Part shown: positions 47,779 to 57,864 of the stretch, piece after piece | How the letters are laid out: every line of letters starts with the position of its first letter | Numbering within the stretch: position 1 is the first letter of the stretch | NCBI GenBank assembly: GCA_937136055.1 | Contig: CAKZOD010000076.1 | Coordinates: 1-64,000 of the forward strand | Length of the DNA stretch: 64,000 nt | Source of the DNA: an uncultured Oceanospirillaceae bacterium | GTDB taxonomy: Bacteria > Pseudomonadota > Gammaproteobacteria > Pseudomonadales > Balneatricaceae | Reading direction: 5' to 3' | The notes under the pieces: model-generated | What the model was told of the DNA's origin: nothing | The model's input: only the letters and a program-made list of their open reading frames with translations | The model's database searches: none | Made by a program: the position numbers and the translations under genes

Positions 47779-49032
47779 TCACGCAGCTGCTAGCTGCGAC
47801 TGCCTTTGCGCCCAAGGCATTTCTTTAACCGGCAAATGAATTAAAGCAGAAAAAGCACCGACGCCTACGCCAATCCACCAAACTAAATTGTAGTTGCCGT
47901 ATAAATCATACATTGCGCCGCCGAGCCAAACTCCTAAAAAGCCCCCGAATTGATGTGAGAAAAACACTAAACCATAGAGTGTGCCCATATAACGAATGCC
48001 GTAAATCTGACCGACTAGCCCTGCCGTTAAAGGCACGGTTGCCAGCCATAGCGCGCCCATTAAGATCGAGAAAATGACTACTGATTCAGGGGTGATTGGA
48101 TTAAGTATGAATAGTGCTGCAACTATTGTGCGCAGCAAATAAATGCCAGCTAATAAATATTTGCGTGAGTACTTATTGCCCAACCAGCCCGCAGCTAAGG
48201 TGCCGCCGATATTAGCAATACCAATCAGCGAGATTGCTACCGCCCCAAGGGTGGAAGTTGAGGTTATACCTAGTGATTGGATGATACTCCCGGGTGAGAC
48301 GGCACTGCACATTTCAGTGATAAACGCAGGAAAGTGCGCTGTGATAAAAGCTAACTGATAGCCGCAAGAAAAAAATCCGAGAAAGATAAAGATAAAAGTC
48401 GGGTCTTGAATTGCCTTAACGACCACCTGTCCTAAGCTTTCATCTTGTGTTGCAGGTTCAGTAGGTTTTGGTACTTTCATGAAATAAAGCACCAATAACA
48501 TCAACATGATAATACCTGCAAAAACAATGAATACTGATTGCCAAGGCATTGCATGCAACAGTGCTTGGGCAACCGGGGGCCCTACAATTTGCCCAGCCGA
48601 ACCCGCGGCTGTTGCAATGCCCAGTGCTAAAGAGCGGTGTTTGTCAGATGCTGCCCTGCCTACCACGGCTAAAATCACCCCGAAGCCTGTCCCCGCTATA
48701 CCAAAACCAACGAGAATTTCGAGGAATTGATGCTGTCCTGGTGTGATCGCATATGAAGATAAAACTAAACCCACTGCATAGGTGACTGCCCCTAAAAATA
48801 TCGCTTTCTTATCGCCGTATTTTTCAGCGATAGCACCAAAGATTGGCTGACCTATTCCCCAAAATAAGTTTTGGATCGCAATTGCCAGAGAGAAATCTGC
48901 CCTTAGCCAATTAAACTCAGCGGAGATAGGGATTTGGAACAAGCCAAATGATGAGCGAACGGCGAAACTGATCAAGATGATAATACAACCTGCAATCAGC
49001 ACCGGTGTGAATAATGAATTGGATTTGCTCAT
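47779..49032 (-). CDS. MFS transporter
   Basis: 12-TM pattern; FWGIGQPIFGAIAEKYGDKKAIFLGAVTYAVGLVLSS; LAAGWLGNKYSRKYLLAGIYL. Confidence 0.92.
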   Translation of the reverse strand: MSKSNSLFTPVLIAGCIIILISFAVRSSFGLFQIPISAEFNWLRADFSLAIAIQNLFWGIGQPIFGAIAEKYGDKKAIFLGAVTYAVGLVLSSYAITPGQHQFLEILVGFGIAGTGFGVILAVVGRAASDKHRSLALGIATAAGSAGQIVGPPVAQALLHAMPWQSVFIVFAGIIMLMLLVLYFMKVPKPTEPATQDESLGQVVVKAIQDPTFIFIFLGFFSCGYQLAFITAHFPAFITEMCSAVSPGSIIQSLGITSTSTLGAVAISLIGIANIGGTLAAGWLGNKYSRKYLLAGIYLLRTIVAALFILNPITPESVVIFSILMGALWLATVPLTAGLVGQIYGIRYMGTLYGLVFFSHQFGGFLGVWLGGAMYDLYGNYNLVWWIGVGVGAFSALIHLPVKEMPWAQRQSQLAAA

Positions 49033-49302
49033 TGGATATAGGTCTCTTTTGCAGTGGCTCGAGGAAAATTGTTAGTTTGGGGGCGAACTCAAATTTTATA
49101 CTATAGAAAACCATATATTATTGCACCAATCAGAAGTAAACAATCTTTAGACCTCTGCTGAATAAGCTCATTAATCAAATAAAAAGGAAAGCCAACTTAT
49201 TTCAGCTCACAGCAAAAATAGGGTGACAGATCAACTCGATAAAACGATCATAAGCAGATATACCTTAAGGGCATCTCTAACACGCAAGACAAGGATAGCT
49301 AT

Positions 49303-50025
49303 TTGATGAAAACGACAGTGTTGCTCATCGAAGATGAAGCGGCTATTGCCGATAACGTACTCTATGCATTGCGCAGTGAAAACTTTGAAGCACAGTGGTT
49401 TAATGTTGGCGCCGCAGGGCTTGAGTATCTACAGCAAAACCCTGTTGATCTGGTAATTCTCGATGTTGGCTTGCCGGATATCAACGGCTTTGAGCTATGT
49501 AAGCAGATTCGCCAATACAGCAATGTCCCACTTATTTTCCTCACTGCCCGTGACAGTGAGATTGATCGCGTGGTCGGCTTAGAAATCGGGGCTGATGATT
49601 ATGTGGTTAAGCCCTTTAGCCCGCGTGAGTTAGTCGCAAGAGTTAAAGTAATTTTGCGCCGCCAGCAAATGGATACGCAAGCTCCAATTGGCTCCCCTAC
49701 CAGCACAAATAATGCAGCTCCCTCTTGCGCTGCAAGCAGCGCTTTTAATGTAGATATAGACAAGCGCAAAATTTGCTATCGCAACCAAGCTCTGCAATTA
49801 ACCGCTTATCAGTTTGGAGTGCTATCACTTTTGTTGAGCCAGCCTGAGCGCGTCTTTAGCCGCGAGCAGTTAATGGACGCTGTATGGCCTGATCATCAAG
49901 AGAGCTTTGATCGCGCGGTTGATACAACAATCAAGCAGTTAAGAGCAAAACTCAAAGCGATAGATGATACTGAACAACCTTTAGTCACTCACCGCGGCAT
50001 TGGCTACAGTATTGATAACTGTTAA
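49303..50025 (+). CDS. creB: Two-component response regulator, CreB-like (OmpR family)
   Basis: Receiver domain (IEDEAAIADNV, LVILDVGLPDINGFELCKQIR, LTARD, KPFSPRELVARV) and a winged-HTH C-terminus; followed by creC/creD-like genes. Confidence 0.85.
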   Translation: MMKTTVLLIEDEAAIADNVLYALRSENFEAQWFNVGAAGLEYLQQNPVDLVILDVGLPDINGFELCKQIRQYSNVPLIFLTARDSEIDRVVGLEIGADDYVVKPFSPRELVARVKVILRRQQMDTQAPIGSPTSTNNAAPSCAASSAFNVDIDKRKICYRNQALQLTAYQFGVLSLLLSQPERVFSREQLMDAVWPDHQESFDRAVDTTIKQLRAKLKAIDDTEQPLVTHRGIGYSIDNC

Positions 50026-50097
50026 CTTCCAGTGTCCTAGAGCAAATTGCGCTTAACTAGGGATGTTCCCTAGCAACTATCTTTAACTGAGACCAAT

Positions 50098-51570
50098 ATG
50101 AGCCTATCTACCCGTATATTCCTCGCCTATTTTGCTATCTTAGGTATCGCTATTTACATGATACTCAATGTCTTTATGTCTGAGATAAAGCCCGGTGTGC
50201 GCCAATCAACGGAAGATACTTTAGTCGATATGTCAAACTTGTTGGCGGAAATAGTGGCTGATGATTTAACGCACAAACGCCTGCAAAGCACTGATTTTAA
50301 AGCGCAGATAGCGCGTTTTTTGGATCGCAGTTATCGTGCAAAAATCTACGATATTGAAAAGTATGCCAGCTCTTTGCGGATCTATATCACTGATAAGCAG
50401 GGAATCGTTCAGTTTGATTCTGCCAACTTAGCCCTCGGTGAAGATTACTCACAGTGGAATGATGTTTATTTAACCTTGCGTGGCAAATACGGCGCGCGCT
50501 CTACCCCCGCCTCAGCGGATGATCCTACGACCACCGTAATGCACGTGGCCGCGCCTATTATGGATAAGGCTTCCATCCATAACACTTCCATCAATAGCAC
50601 TTCCATCCATAACTCCTCAATCATAGGCGTAGTAACGGTTGCGAAAACCAACCAATCCCTACAGCCTTTTATCGACATGGCACGGCGCAAAATAGAAACC
50701 CGCGGTGTAATGCTGATTTTAATCTCTATTATCGCCGCCCTTATTCTCTCCTACTGGCTGACTGCATCCATTCGCAAATTAACTGCTTATGCCGATCAAG
50801 TAGCCGCTGGTAACGCCGTGCCTAAACCGCCTATTGGTGAACGAGAACTTGCAAAACTGGCTCAATCGATGGACAACATGCGCCAGCAGCTAGAGGGCAA
50901 AGATTATGTCGAAAAATATGTTTATGCGCTCACTCATGAACTAAAAAGCCCTGTATCCGCCATCAAAGGGGCCGCTGAGATTATTGACGATGAAATGCCC
51001 AGCGCAGATCGCAGCCGCTTTGTTGCCAATATCTGCACAGAGATCGAACGTATTGATGAGATGATCAACAAAATGCTTACCCTAACTAAACTGGAAAAGT
51101 GTGAATCACTCACTCAGCTCACCACCATCAACCCCAAAGAGTTAGTTGAAAAAGTACTCGCCAGTAAGGCGCTGCAGATTACCGATAAGTCTATTCAAGT
51201 TAATACTGATTTTAAAACTGATCAGCAGATACAAGCTGATCGTTTTTTACTGACTCAAGCGCTGGATAACCTCATCCAAAATGCTATCGACTTTAGTGCT
51301 TTTGATAGCCGTATCGAGATTTCAATCGATGCTGCTAACACTTTAAATAATACCTTGATTATCACCGTGAAAGATTGGGGTGCGGGAATCCCCGTGTATG
51401 CTATCGATAAAATATTCGAACGCTTCTACTCACTACCGCGCCCTGCCAGTACCACTAAAAGCAGTGGGCTTGGGTTGTGCTTTGTTCAACAAATTTGTCA
51501 TCTACACGGCGCTCAAATCAGCCTTAAAAACCACAGTGAAGGGGGCGTGCTAGCACAATTAAGTTTATGA
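50098..51570 (+). CDS. creC: Sensor histidine kinase, CreC-like
   Basis: TM-periplasmic-TM-HAMP; ALTHELKSPVSAIKGAAEII H-box; DNLIQNAIDFS N-box; SSGLGLCFVQQICHLHG. Confidence 0.85.
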   Translation: MSLSTRIFLAYFAILGIAIYMILNVFMSEIKPGVRQSTEDTLVDMSNLLAEIVADDLTHKRLQSTDFKAQIARFLDRSYRAKIYDIEKYASSLRIYITDKQGIVQFDSANLALGEDYSQWNDVYLTLRGKYGARSTPASADDPTTTVMHVAAPIMDKASIHNTSINSTSIHNSSIIGVVTVAKTNQSLQPFIDMARRKIETRGVMLILISIIAALILSYWLTASIRKLTAYADQVAAGNAVPKPPIGERELAKLAQSMDNMRQQLEGKDYVEKYVYALTHELKSPVSAIKGAAEIIDDEMPSADRSRFVANICTEIERIDEMINKMLTLTKLEKCESLTQLTTINPKELVEKVLASKALQITDKSIQVNTDFKTDQQIQADRFLLTQALDNLIQNAIDFSAFDSRIEISIDAANTLNNTLIITVKDWGAGIPVYAIDKIFERFYSLPRPASTTKSSGLGLCFVQQICHLHGAQISLKNHSEGGVLAQLSL

Positions 51571-51725
51571 AAGAAGCTCCGTTAAGTTTATGAGAGAAGC
51601 GCAACTGAGATTATAAGAAAAAGCGCTAACATAATACTTACACACAACTCACACAAAGCGCTCATATTTGTTCGATAGAGCGCCTTTACACTGCACACAA
51701 TACTCACTAATTACTGGAGATTGTT

Positions 51726-53126
51726 ATGCAAAAGAAACTGAGTTTAAAAATCATCGTCATCTTTGTCATCGGCGCCTTACTGATGATTCCACTACTGATG
51801 ATCAGTGAAAAAATATATGAGCGTAAAAGTTACCTGCGAGATGCGAAATATAGCGTCGCCCAAAACTGGACTGGCGCACAACAGCTGATGACACCCATTT
51901 TGGTGGTGCCTTATGTCACAGAACAGCAAACCCAGTATTACGATGGTTTAAGCGAGAGTTACAAAGTTAAAATTAATCGCCAAAACAAGATAAGGTTGAT
52001 CTTGGCACAGAACCTCAATATTGCTGCCAACTTAGATACCAGTATGCGCTACAAAGGTATTTACCAAGTGCCAGTTTACAACGCACAAGTAGTGGTTCAG
52101 GGAGAGTTTGATCAACAGGCCATTCAAGAAAGTTTAGAAGAGATAGAAAACAGTACTGATTTTAAACACTTCTCGGCCCCTTATTTGTCCTCTATCGTAT
52201 CTGATGCTAGAGGCATCAACAACGCTCCGCAACTTAAATGGAATGATCAAAATATTCCTTTTGCGCCGGGCAGTTTAATGCAAACAGATAGCAACGGTTT
52301 ACATGCAATACTCCCTATTTCAGCCCTGCGCCAGCATGATAAAGGCAGTATTCCATTCGCGTACAAAATGAATTTGCGCGGTATGGAGCGCATCAACTTT
52401 ATTCCCGTAGCCACACAAAGTGAAGTATCAGTAACCTCTAATTGGGCGCACCCTGAGTTTATTGGAAACTTCTTACCAGTGGATCGTCAAATCAATGATG
52501 AAGGTTACCAAGCAAATTGGCAGGTTTCTTCTTTCGCTACCAATGTTGGTACGAAACTCAACCAATGTGCACTTGGCGACTGTAAAGCGCTAACGGCTAC
52601 AAGTTTTGGGGTTAAACAAATCGAGCCTGTGAGCATCTACGTACAAGCTGATCGATCTGTTAAATACGGAGTGCTTTTTATCGGCTTAAGCTTTATTGCT
52701 TTCTTTATCTTTGAAATCACTAAAAAGCTCCCTATTCACGCCATCCAATACACTTTGGTTGGTTTTTCTATCGCTATTTTCTACTTACTATTGATTTCAC
52801 TTTCAGAGCACATTGCATTCGCAGCTGCTTATATGATCGCATCGTTTTGCTGTATTTGTTTACTCTTCTACTATTTACGCTATGTGCTGCAAGGGGTTAA
52901 AGATGCATTTATCTTTGCTTCGCTACTGGCTGTTCTCTATGGGGTGCTCTATGTGATTATTAGTGCAGAAGACTTTGCTTTACTAATGGGCGCATTGTTA
53001 ACCTTTATCACTTTGGCATTAGTCATGGTATTTACTCGCAACATCGATTGGTACAACATCGTTGATAGTGACGTAGATAAGCGCAAAAAACATAAAACAG
53101 CTGCGATTAGTGTTGATCAAAACTAA
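51726..53126 (+). CDS. creD: Inner-membrane protein CreD-like
   Basis: Single N-terminal TM, large periplasmic domain, SVKYGVLFIGLSFIAFFIFEITKKLPIHAIQYTLVGFSIAIFYLLLISLSEHIAF polytopic C-terminus typical of CreD. Confidence 0.88.
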   Translation: MQKKLSLKIIVIFVIGALLMIPLLMISEKIYERKSYLRDAKYSVAQNWTGAQQLMTPILVVPYVTEQQTQYYDGLSESYKVKINRQNKIRLILAQNLNIAANLDTSMRYKGIYQVPVYNAQVVVQGEFDQQAIQESLEEIENSTDFKHFSAPYLSSIVSDARGINNAPQLKWNDQNIPFAPGSLMQTDSNGLHAILPISALRQHDKGSIPFAYKMNLRGMERINFIPVATQSEVSVTSNWAHPEFIGNFLPVDRQINDEGYQANWQVSSFATNVGTKLNQCALGDCKALTATSFGVKQIEPVSIYVQADRSVKYGVLFIGLSFIAFFIFEITKKLPIHAIQYTLVGFSIAIFYLLLISLSEHIAFAAAYMIASFCCICLLFYYLRYVLQGVKDAFIFASLLAVLYGVLYVIISAEDFALLMGALLTFITLALVMVFTRNIDWYNIVDSDVDKRKKHKTAAISVDQN

Positions 53127-53137
53127 TAATATGCCAG

Positions 53138-53166
53138 AGCCCCTCTAAAAGATCAGAGGGGCTTTT
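53138..53166 (+). terminator. Rho-independent terminator after creD
   Basis: AGCCCCTCT aaaagatc AGAGGGGCT TTT, perfect 9-bp stem. Confidence 0.85.
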
Positions 53167-53194
53167 CATTGGCTAGTAGCGATATAATGCAGAG

Positions 53195-54385
53195 CTATTG
53201 GTTATCTATTATAAACTGAGTAATAATTTCATCTGAATTTCCCCCAGGGCAATGCCCTGATTCACCTACAAACACGACTTTAGAATGGCTGGACATTTTA
53301 GCGGTTGCCCGCATATCTTCAGGACTTGCAACAACATCCCCCGATGTATTAATCACCAGTAAAGGGGTATTCATGCTTGGTTCACCATTGAAATACCCTT
53401 TAGTTTTCAAAGATAAAGCAATTGTTTTAGCACCATAAGATGATAGATCATTAATGTTTAAGCCGTGGCGTAATCCAAATGAATCCGTTGTCATTTTCGG
53501 TAGCTTAGGGAGTAAAAATGGCTTAGTAAGTACTCCATCAACCACGGCACAACGTGCCACAACAGATTTTAACGCAGGGGTTTTCACTGCAAATTCCATT
53601 AATGCGACTCCCACTCCTGATGAGCCAAGTACTGACACATTGCTGCTATCAACATTGTCGAGAGTCTTTATGTATTCAAGCATAGTGTCGTGAGCGACTG
53701 TTTCAGCACCTAGTATTGTCGCAGTTCCAAGATTTAACCCACCACCCATCATATCAAACGTCAACACTGCTGAACCTGATTGTAAGACCCCTTGTAGCGC
53801 TTCACGATGTTCCACTAAAGTTTTATCGACGCCTCCTGTCCATAAAACAACAGGCGGATTAACAACACCTTTTGGCATGTGCAGTAAACCTTCAATACCT
53901 TTATAAGTAATATGTTTTACATCATCACCATTGGTTGTTTGCGCCCTCACATAGTAATCAACCGATAACTTAAGGGATTCAATCTCAAAATCTGACTGTA
54001 AGTTAGGATAACTTGCAATCATAAACAACATGGAGACATCTCTAAGTGCTTCGTAGCTTGTTGCGGTTAACGCACGTTTTTTCGCTTCATGATAAAACTC
54101 ATAAGTCCACGAACCTTTGAAATCGCCATGCGTATCATCACGCAGGCCTTCACCATCATTGATACGCGCTAATACTGCTTGAATATCCTTGCGGGTAAGT
54201 GTTGAGGTAATCCATGAGTCGAATCTTAACTCGCGATACCAATTTTCTTGATCTACTTCAATTGCAGCGCCTCTAAACTCTTTGTGAGCTTCTAAGTTGT
54301 TGGCCATTACAGTGGTTAATGGCGCGATTGATAGTGCAATAGTGAATATAAACTTGTTCATAACTAGTCCTTCTTCTTTCAGCAT
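53195..54385 (-). CDS. Secreted alpha/beta hydrolase (FrsA/esterase-like)
   Basis: Signal peptide; PPVVLWTGGVDKT; VSVLGSSGVGVALMEFA nucleophile elbow; LLVINTSGDVVASPEDM; ESGHCPGG. Confidence 0.75.
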   Translation of the reverse strand: MLKEEGLVMNKFIFTIALSIAPLTTVMANNLEAHKEFRGAAIEVDQENWYRELRFDSWITSTLTRKDIQAVLARINDGEGLRDDTHGDFKGSWTYEFYHEAKKRALTATSYEALRDVSMLFMIASYPNLQSDFEIESLKLSVDYYVRAQTTNGDDVKHITYKGIEGLLHMPKGVVNPPVVLWTGGVDKTLVEHREALQGVLQSGSAVLTFDMMGGGLNLGTATILGAETVAHDTMLEYIKTLDNVDSSNVSVLGSSGVGVALMEFAVKTPALKSVVARCAVVDGVLTKPFLLPKLPKMTTDSFGLRHGLNINDLSSYGAKTIALSLKTKGYFNGEPSMNTPLLVINTSGDVVASPEDMRATAKMSSHSKVVFVGESGHCPGGNSDEIITQFIIDNQ

Positions 54386-54486
54386 CTTTTTTGCAAGAGA
54401 TAATGATTTTGGGCGGCAAAAAGAAACCTCTACCTTTACTTAAATCATTAATAAGTAGGGAGATAAGAGGCTTTTTCTAAAGCTTA

Positions 54487-55344
54487 TTATTCGTCTTTCA
54501 AAACATATACAGGAGGCTCAGGTAAATAGTTTTCAGCATCGCCGATAAAGTAGAATTTATTTTCTTTAAGAGTAATACCGGCACTTTCTTGTATCCCTGC
54601 AAGCCCGGTAATTGCGCTTACCGTGCCATCGGTATCTATGGTTAACATAGCGCTAAACGCCTCGCTTATTGCATACAACTTGCCTTTGTTAAACGTTAAG
54701 CCAGCAATATAAAACTCGTCCCAACTACGATTGGATTTTTCAATAAATTTGTCTGCAAGTTTCAAATCAGTCACGCTAACGCTCCGGTTAGCTATATCAA
54801 TAGCGTATAAAACTTTAGCCTCACCCTTTTTTTGCGCCGTGTATATAATTTGATTAACAGCATCATAAGCCGCTGAACCGAGCTGAGTATTCGTGTTAAA
54901 CCCTTCTATTGAAAACCTTTCAGTTTCCAGCCAATTTATCTTGCCGCTACGGGCAACCAGAATGACAACGCCGTTTTCACCAATTAATGCAGCCTTCCCC
55001 TTGCCTAAATAAGTCACCCCTTCTGTATCGCCGATGCTGAGTGGAGAGTTTGTGAGCGTAGTGGTAAACAATACTCTCTTAAAATCCGCACTGACTTCTG
55101 AAAAAACACGGTCATCAGTACTCACTAGAAAAGTGTCAGTCTCTTTTACATAGCTAATTCCTGCAGGGTTCTTAATCAACGGCGTAAAAGGCAGGATTTG
55201 CTCGATAGGCTTCACACTAACCCCTGTGACTGGAGCATTGTGATAATTAGAATCTACCTCTGGAACGTACTGTAAGTAGTAATAGCCAGCTCCTAAACCG
55301 ATAAAAAGCGCTAACATACTCAGCTGAATTGCTTTCTTAGTCAT
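54487..55344 (-). CDS. SdiA-regulated (YjiK-like) beta-propeller protein
   Basis: N-terminal TM; KNPAGISYVKETDTFLVSTDDRVFSEVSADFKRV; GDTEGVTYLGKGKAALIGEN; FYIAGLTFNKGKLYAISEAFSAMLTID. Confidence 0.75.
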   Translation of the reverse strand: MTKKAIQLSMLALFIGLGAGYYYLQYVPEVDSNYHNAPVTGVSVKPIEQILPFTPLIKNPAGISYVKETDTFLVSTDDRVFSEVSADFKRVLFTTTLTNSPLSIGDTEGVTYLGKGKAALIGENGVVILVARSGKINWLETERFSIEGFNTNTQLGSAAYDAVNQIIYTAQKKGEAKVLYAIDIANRSVSVTDLKLADKFIEKSNRSWDEFYIAGLTFNKGKLYAISEAFSAMLTIDTDGTVSAITGLAGIQESAGITLKENKFYFIGDAENYLPEPPVYVLKDE

Positions 55345-55379
55345 TGAAAACTCCTAAACAAATGGTTACAGTCGACACT

Positions 55380-55395
55380 GTCAATCAAGATTGAC
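55380..55395. promoter_or_regulatory. Candidate MarR operator palindrome GTCAATCaaGATTGAC
   Basis: Perfect 7-bp inverted repeat in the 98-bp divergent spacer between the YjiK-like and MarR genes, with two further inverted repeats adjacent (55368-55381, 55409-55421). Confidence 0.55.
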
Positions 55396-55442
55396 TAAAT
55401 TCTACATCAACTGAAACAGTTACGTCAACCAAGGTTTACATA

Positions 55443-55877
55443 ATGATTCCTACTAATAACATTCGCGGGTTAGTTCAAGATCTCTCAGAGCAATTAGATG
55501 CGCGTATGGTTGAGCTGCGCGAAGGCACTGAAAATGCCAGTGTGCGCCCTGCAGATGCCAAAATGTTTATGTTAATCTCAAGAGAACCCCGCACACTGTC
55601 AAAGCTTGCTAATGCGTTAAATATTTCAAGGCAAGCAGCGCATAGCTCTGTCCAAAGATTAGTAGAGCGCGGTGTCGTGACTTTAGAGTTCGCACCGGAT
55701 AATAAGCGCGATAAAATTCCACAAATAACTGAAAAAGGTCAAGCAGCTAGAAAAATTGCAGGGCAAAATATTCACACTTTAGAAGCCGAAATAAGTGCGT
55801 TGTTAGGTGAGGATAAGCGCGAGAAGCTGCGCCTTTTATTGAGCGATTTGAATCAAGCCTTGAAAAATCATCCATAA
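55443..55877 (+). CDS. MarR-family transcriptional regulator
   Basis: RTLSKLANALNISRQAAHSSVQRLVERGVVTLEFAPDNKRDKIPQITEKGQAA winged HTH. Confidence 0.9.
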   Translation: MIPTNNIRGLVQDLSEQLDARMVELREGTENASVRPADAKMFMLISREPRTLSKLANALNISRQAAHSSVQRLVERGVVTLEFAPDNKRDKIPQITEKGQAARKIAGQNIHTLEAEISALLGEDKREKLRLLLSDLNQALKNHP

Positions 55878-55897
55878 GTTTAAGATTTAAACTCTTT

Positions 55898-55922
55898 AGG
55901 GAGTGCGCCTTTCACTCCCTTT
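55898..55922 (+). terminator. Terminator-like hairpin downstream of marR-like gene
   Basis: AGGGAGTG cgccttt CACTCCCT TT. Confidence 0.65.
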
Positions 55923-56207
55923 ATGGTGCGAATGTTGTGAGCTCCACCTTGCATCTGTTCAATAAATAATCCCCCTTAAGCACCGTCAATACTGATCTTG
56001 TTCAACTTTTCATCGCTTATCTTGCTCATAGAGCCTTATGTTACAAGTTTGTCGTTTTTAGCATGATGTTCTATTCGCTTTTCACTAGTATACCCAGCGT
56101 CACAATCCCAGCAGTCTCTTGATCAATACAACACTCTACTCAGAGAGACCAAGGCTGTTAATTACAATAATGATTTACCTACGCGCTCTCACCAGCGCGC
56201 AGGATAA

Positions 56208-57809
56208 ATGTTCGAGGAAACACTGATGAACAATTCAAATCAGAAATCACAAGCGCAAGCTTATGATACTGGTTACGAGCTTGGCCAAGATAATGTCGAA
56301 TTTATGGGTATGAATATCCATAACCCGGTTTTTGCTGTGAGCTCAGTCGCTATTATTCTTTTTATCATCGGCACTTTAATGTTCCCAGCAGATGCCAAAG
56401 ACATGCTAGTGGGTGCACGTGGTTGGTCTATTGCTAATTTTGATTGGCTATTCATTGCAGGCGGTAACGTCTTCGTACTTTTCTGTATTGCACTTATTAT
56501 TCTCCCGGTAGGCAAAATTCGCATCGGTGGCCAATCCGCTCTCCCTGAATTTAGCCGTATTTCTTGGTTTGCTATGTTGTTCGCAGCGGGCATGGGCATT
56601 GGCTTGATGTTTTGGTCTGTGGCAGAGCCTGTCGCTTATTACACCGATTGGTACAAAACCCCACTCAACGTTGCACCTCGCACTGATGAAGGTTACACCG
56701 GCGCAATGGGCGCTACTATGTATCACTGGGGATTACACCCTTGGGCTATTTATGGTGTGGTTGCATTAGCACTGGCATTTTTCACTTATAACAAAGGTCT
56801 ACCTTTAACGCTGCGCTCAGCATTCTATCCGCTCTTTGGTGACCGTGTTTGGGGTGTTGTTGGTCATGTGATTGATATTATTGCAGTACTTGCCACTATG
56901 TTTGGTTTAGCCACTTCCCTTGGCTTAGGAGCACAGCAAGCTGCGGGCGGCCTCAACTATTTATTCGGTGTTGAGAACGGCATCAGCACACAAATCGCAA
57001 TTATCATCGGTGTGACCTGTGTGGCATTAGTCTCAGTAACACGCGGCCTTAACGGCGGGGTAAAATTACTGAGCAACATCAATATGGTCATTGCGGGCTT
57101 GCTACTGATGTTTGTCATTATTGCCGGGACAGTGAGTGTTTTTTATGATCACTTAATCGGCACGTTCACCAGCTACGCAAAAACAATTTTACCTTTGAGT
57201 AACCCAATCGATCGTGAAGACGAGACTTGGTTTCACGGCTGGACTGTATTCTACTGGGCTTGGTGGGTATCTTGGTCGCCGTTTGTCGGCATGTTCATTG
57301 CTCGTGTATCAAAAGGACGCACTGTACGTGAGTTCATGACTGCGGTACTCATTATCCCAACACTAGTGTCGATCGTTTGGATGGCAGCTTTTGGTGGGAA
57401 CGCCCTAGAGCAAGTACAAAATGATGTTGGCGCGCTCTCTAAAGGGATCAGTGAAGTGCCATTAGCGATGTTCCAAATGCTCGAAAACTTGCCGTTTTCA
57501 ACACTGACATCATCATTGGCAATAGTATTAGTACTGGTTTTCTTTATCACCTCTTCCGATTCGGGATCACTGGTTATCGATAGCATTACATCCGGTGGTA
57601 AAATCGACAACCCTGTTAGTCAGCGTGTTTTTTGGGCGACTGTGCAAGGTTTAGTGGCTGGGGTATTACTCTTTGGAGGCGGGGCTCAAGCACTGACAGC
57701 TCTGCAAGCAGGCTCCGTTGCAACAGGCTTACCTTTCGCTGTTATTTTATTACTGATGTGTGTCAGTCTCTATAAAGGACTGAACGCTGAAATGCACAAG
57801 CTTAAGTAA
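56208..57809 (+). CDS. BCCT-family (betaine/carnitine/choline) transporter
   Basis: ISWFAMLFAAGMGIGLMFWSVAEPVAYY; MYHWGLHPWAIYGVVALALAFFTYNKGLPLTLRSAFYPLFG; FYWAWWVSWSPFVGMFIARVSKGRTVREF. The ATG at 56226 is an alternative start. Confidence 0.97.
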   Translation: MFEETLMNNSNQKSQAQAYDTGYELGQDNVEFMGMNIHNPVFAVSSVAIILFIIGTLMFPADAKDMLVGARGWSIANFDWLFIAGGNVFVLFCIALIILPVGKIRIGGQSALPEFSRISWFAMLFAAGMGIGLMFWSVAEPVAYYTDWYKTPLNVAPRTDEGYTGAMGATMYHWGLHPWAIYGVVALALAFFTYNKGLPLTLRSAFYPLFGDRVWGVVGHVIDIIAVLATMFGLATSLGLGAQQAAGGLNYLFGVENGISTQIAIIIGVTCVALVSVTRGLNGGVKLLSNINMVIAGLLLMFVIIAGTVSVFYDHLIGTFTSYAKTILPLSNPIDREDETWFHGWTVFYWAWWVSWSPFVGMFIARVSKGRTVREFMTAVLIIPTLVSIVWMAAFGGNALEQVQNDVGALSKGISEVPLAMFQMLENLPFSTLTSSLAIVLVLVFFITSSDSGSLVIDSITSGGKIDNPVSQRVFWATVQGLVAGVLLFGGGAQALTALQAGSVATGLPFAVILLLMCVSLYKGLNAEMHKLK

Positions 57810-57820
57810 CTAGCCTTCCT

Positions 57821-57847
57821 ATCAAGTGATCCATAGGATCACTTGAT
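57821..57847. terminator. Perfect 12-bp hairpin between convergent genes
   Basis: ATCAAGTGATCC ATA GGATCACTTGAT. Confidence 0.6.
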
Positions 57848-57864
57848 GCATAACATCTACTGAC

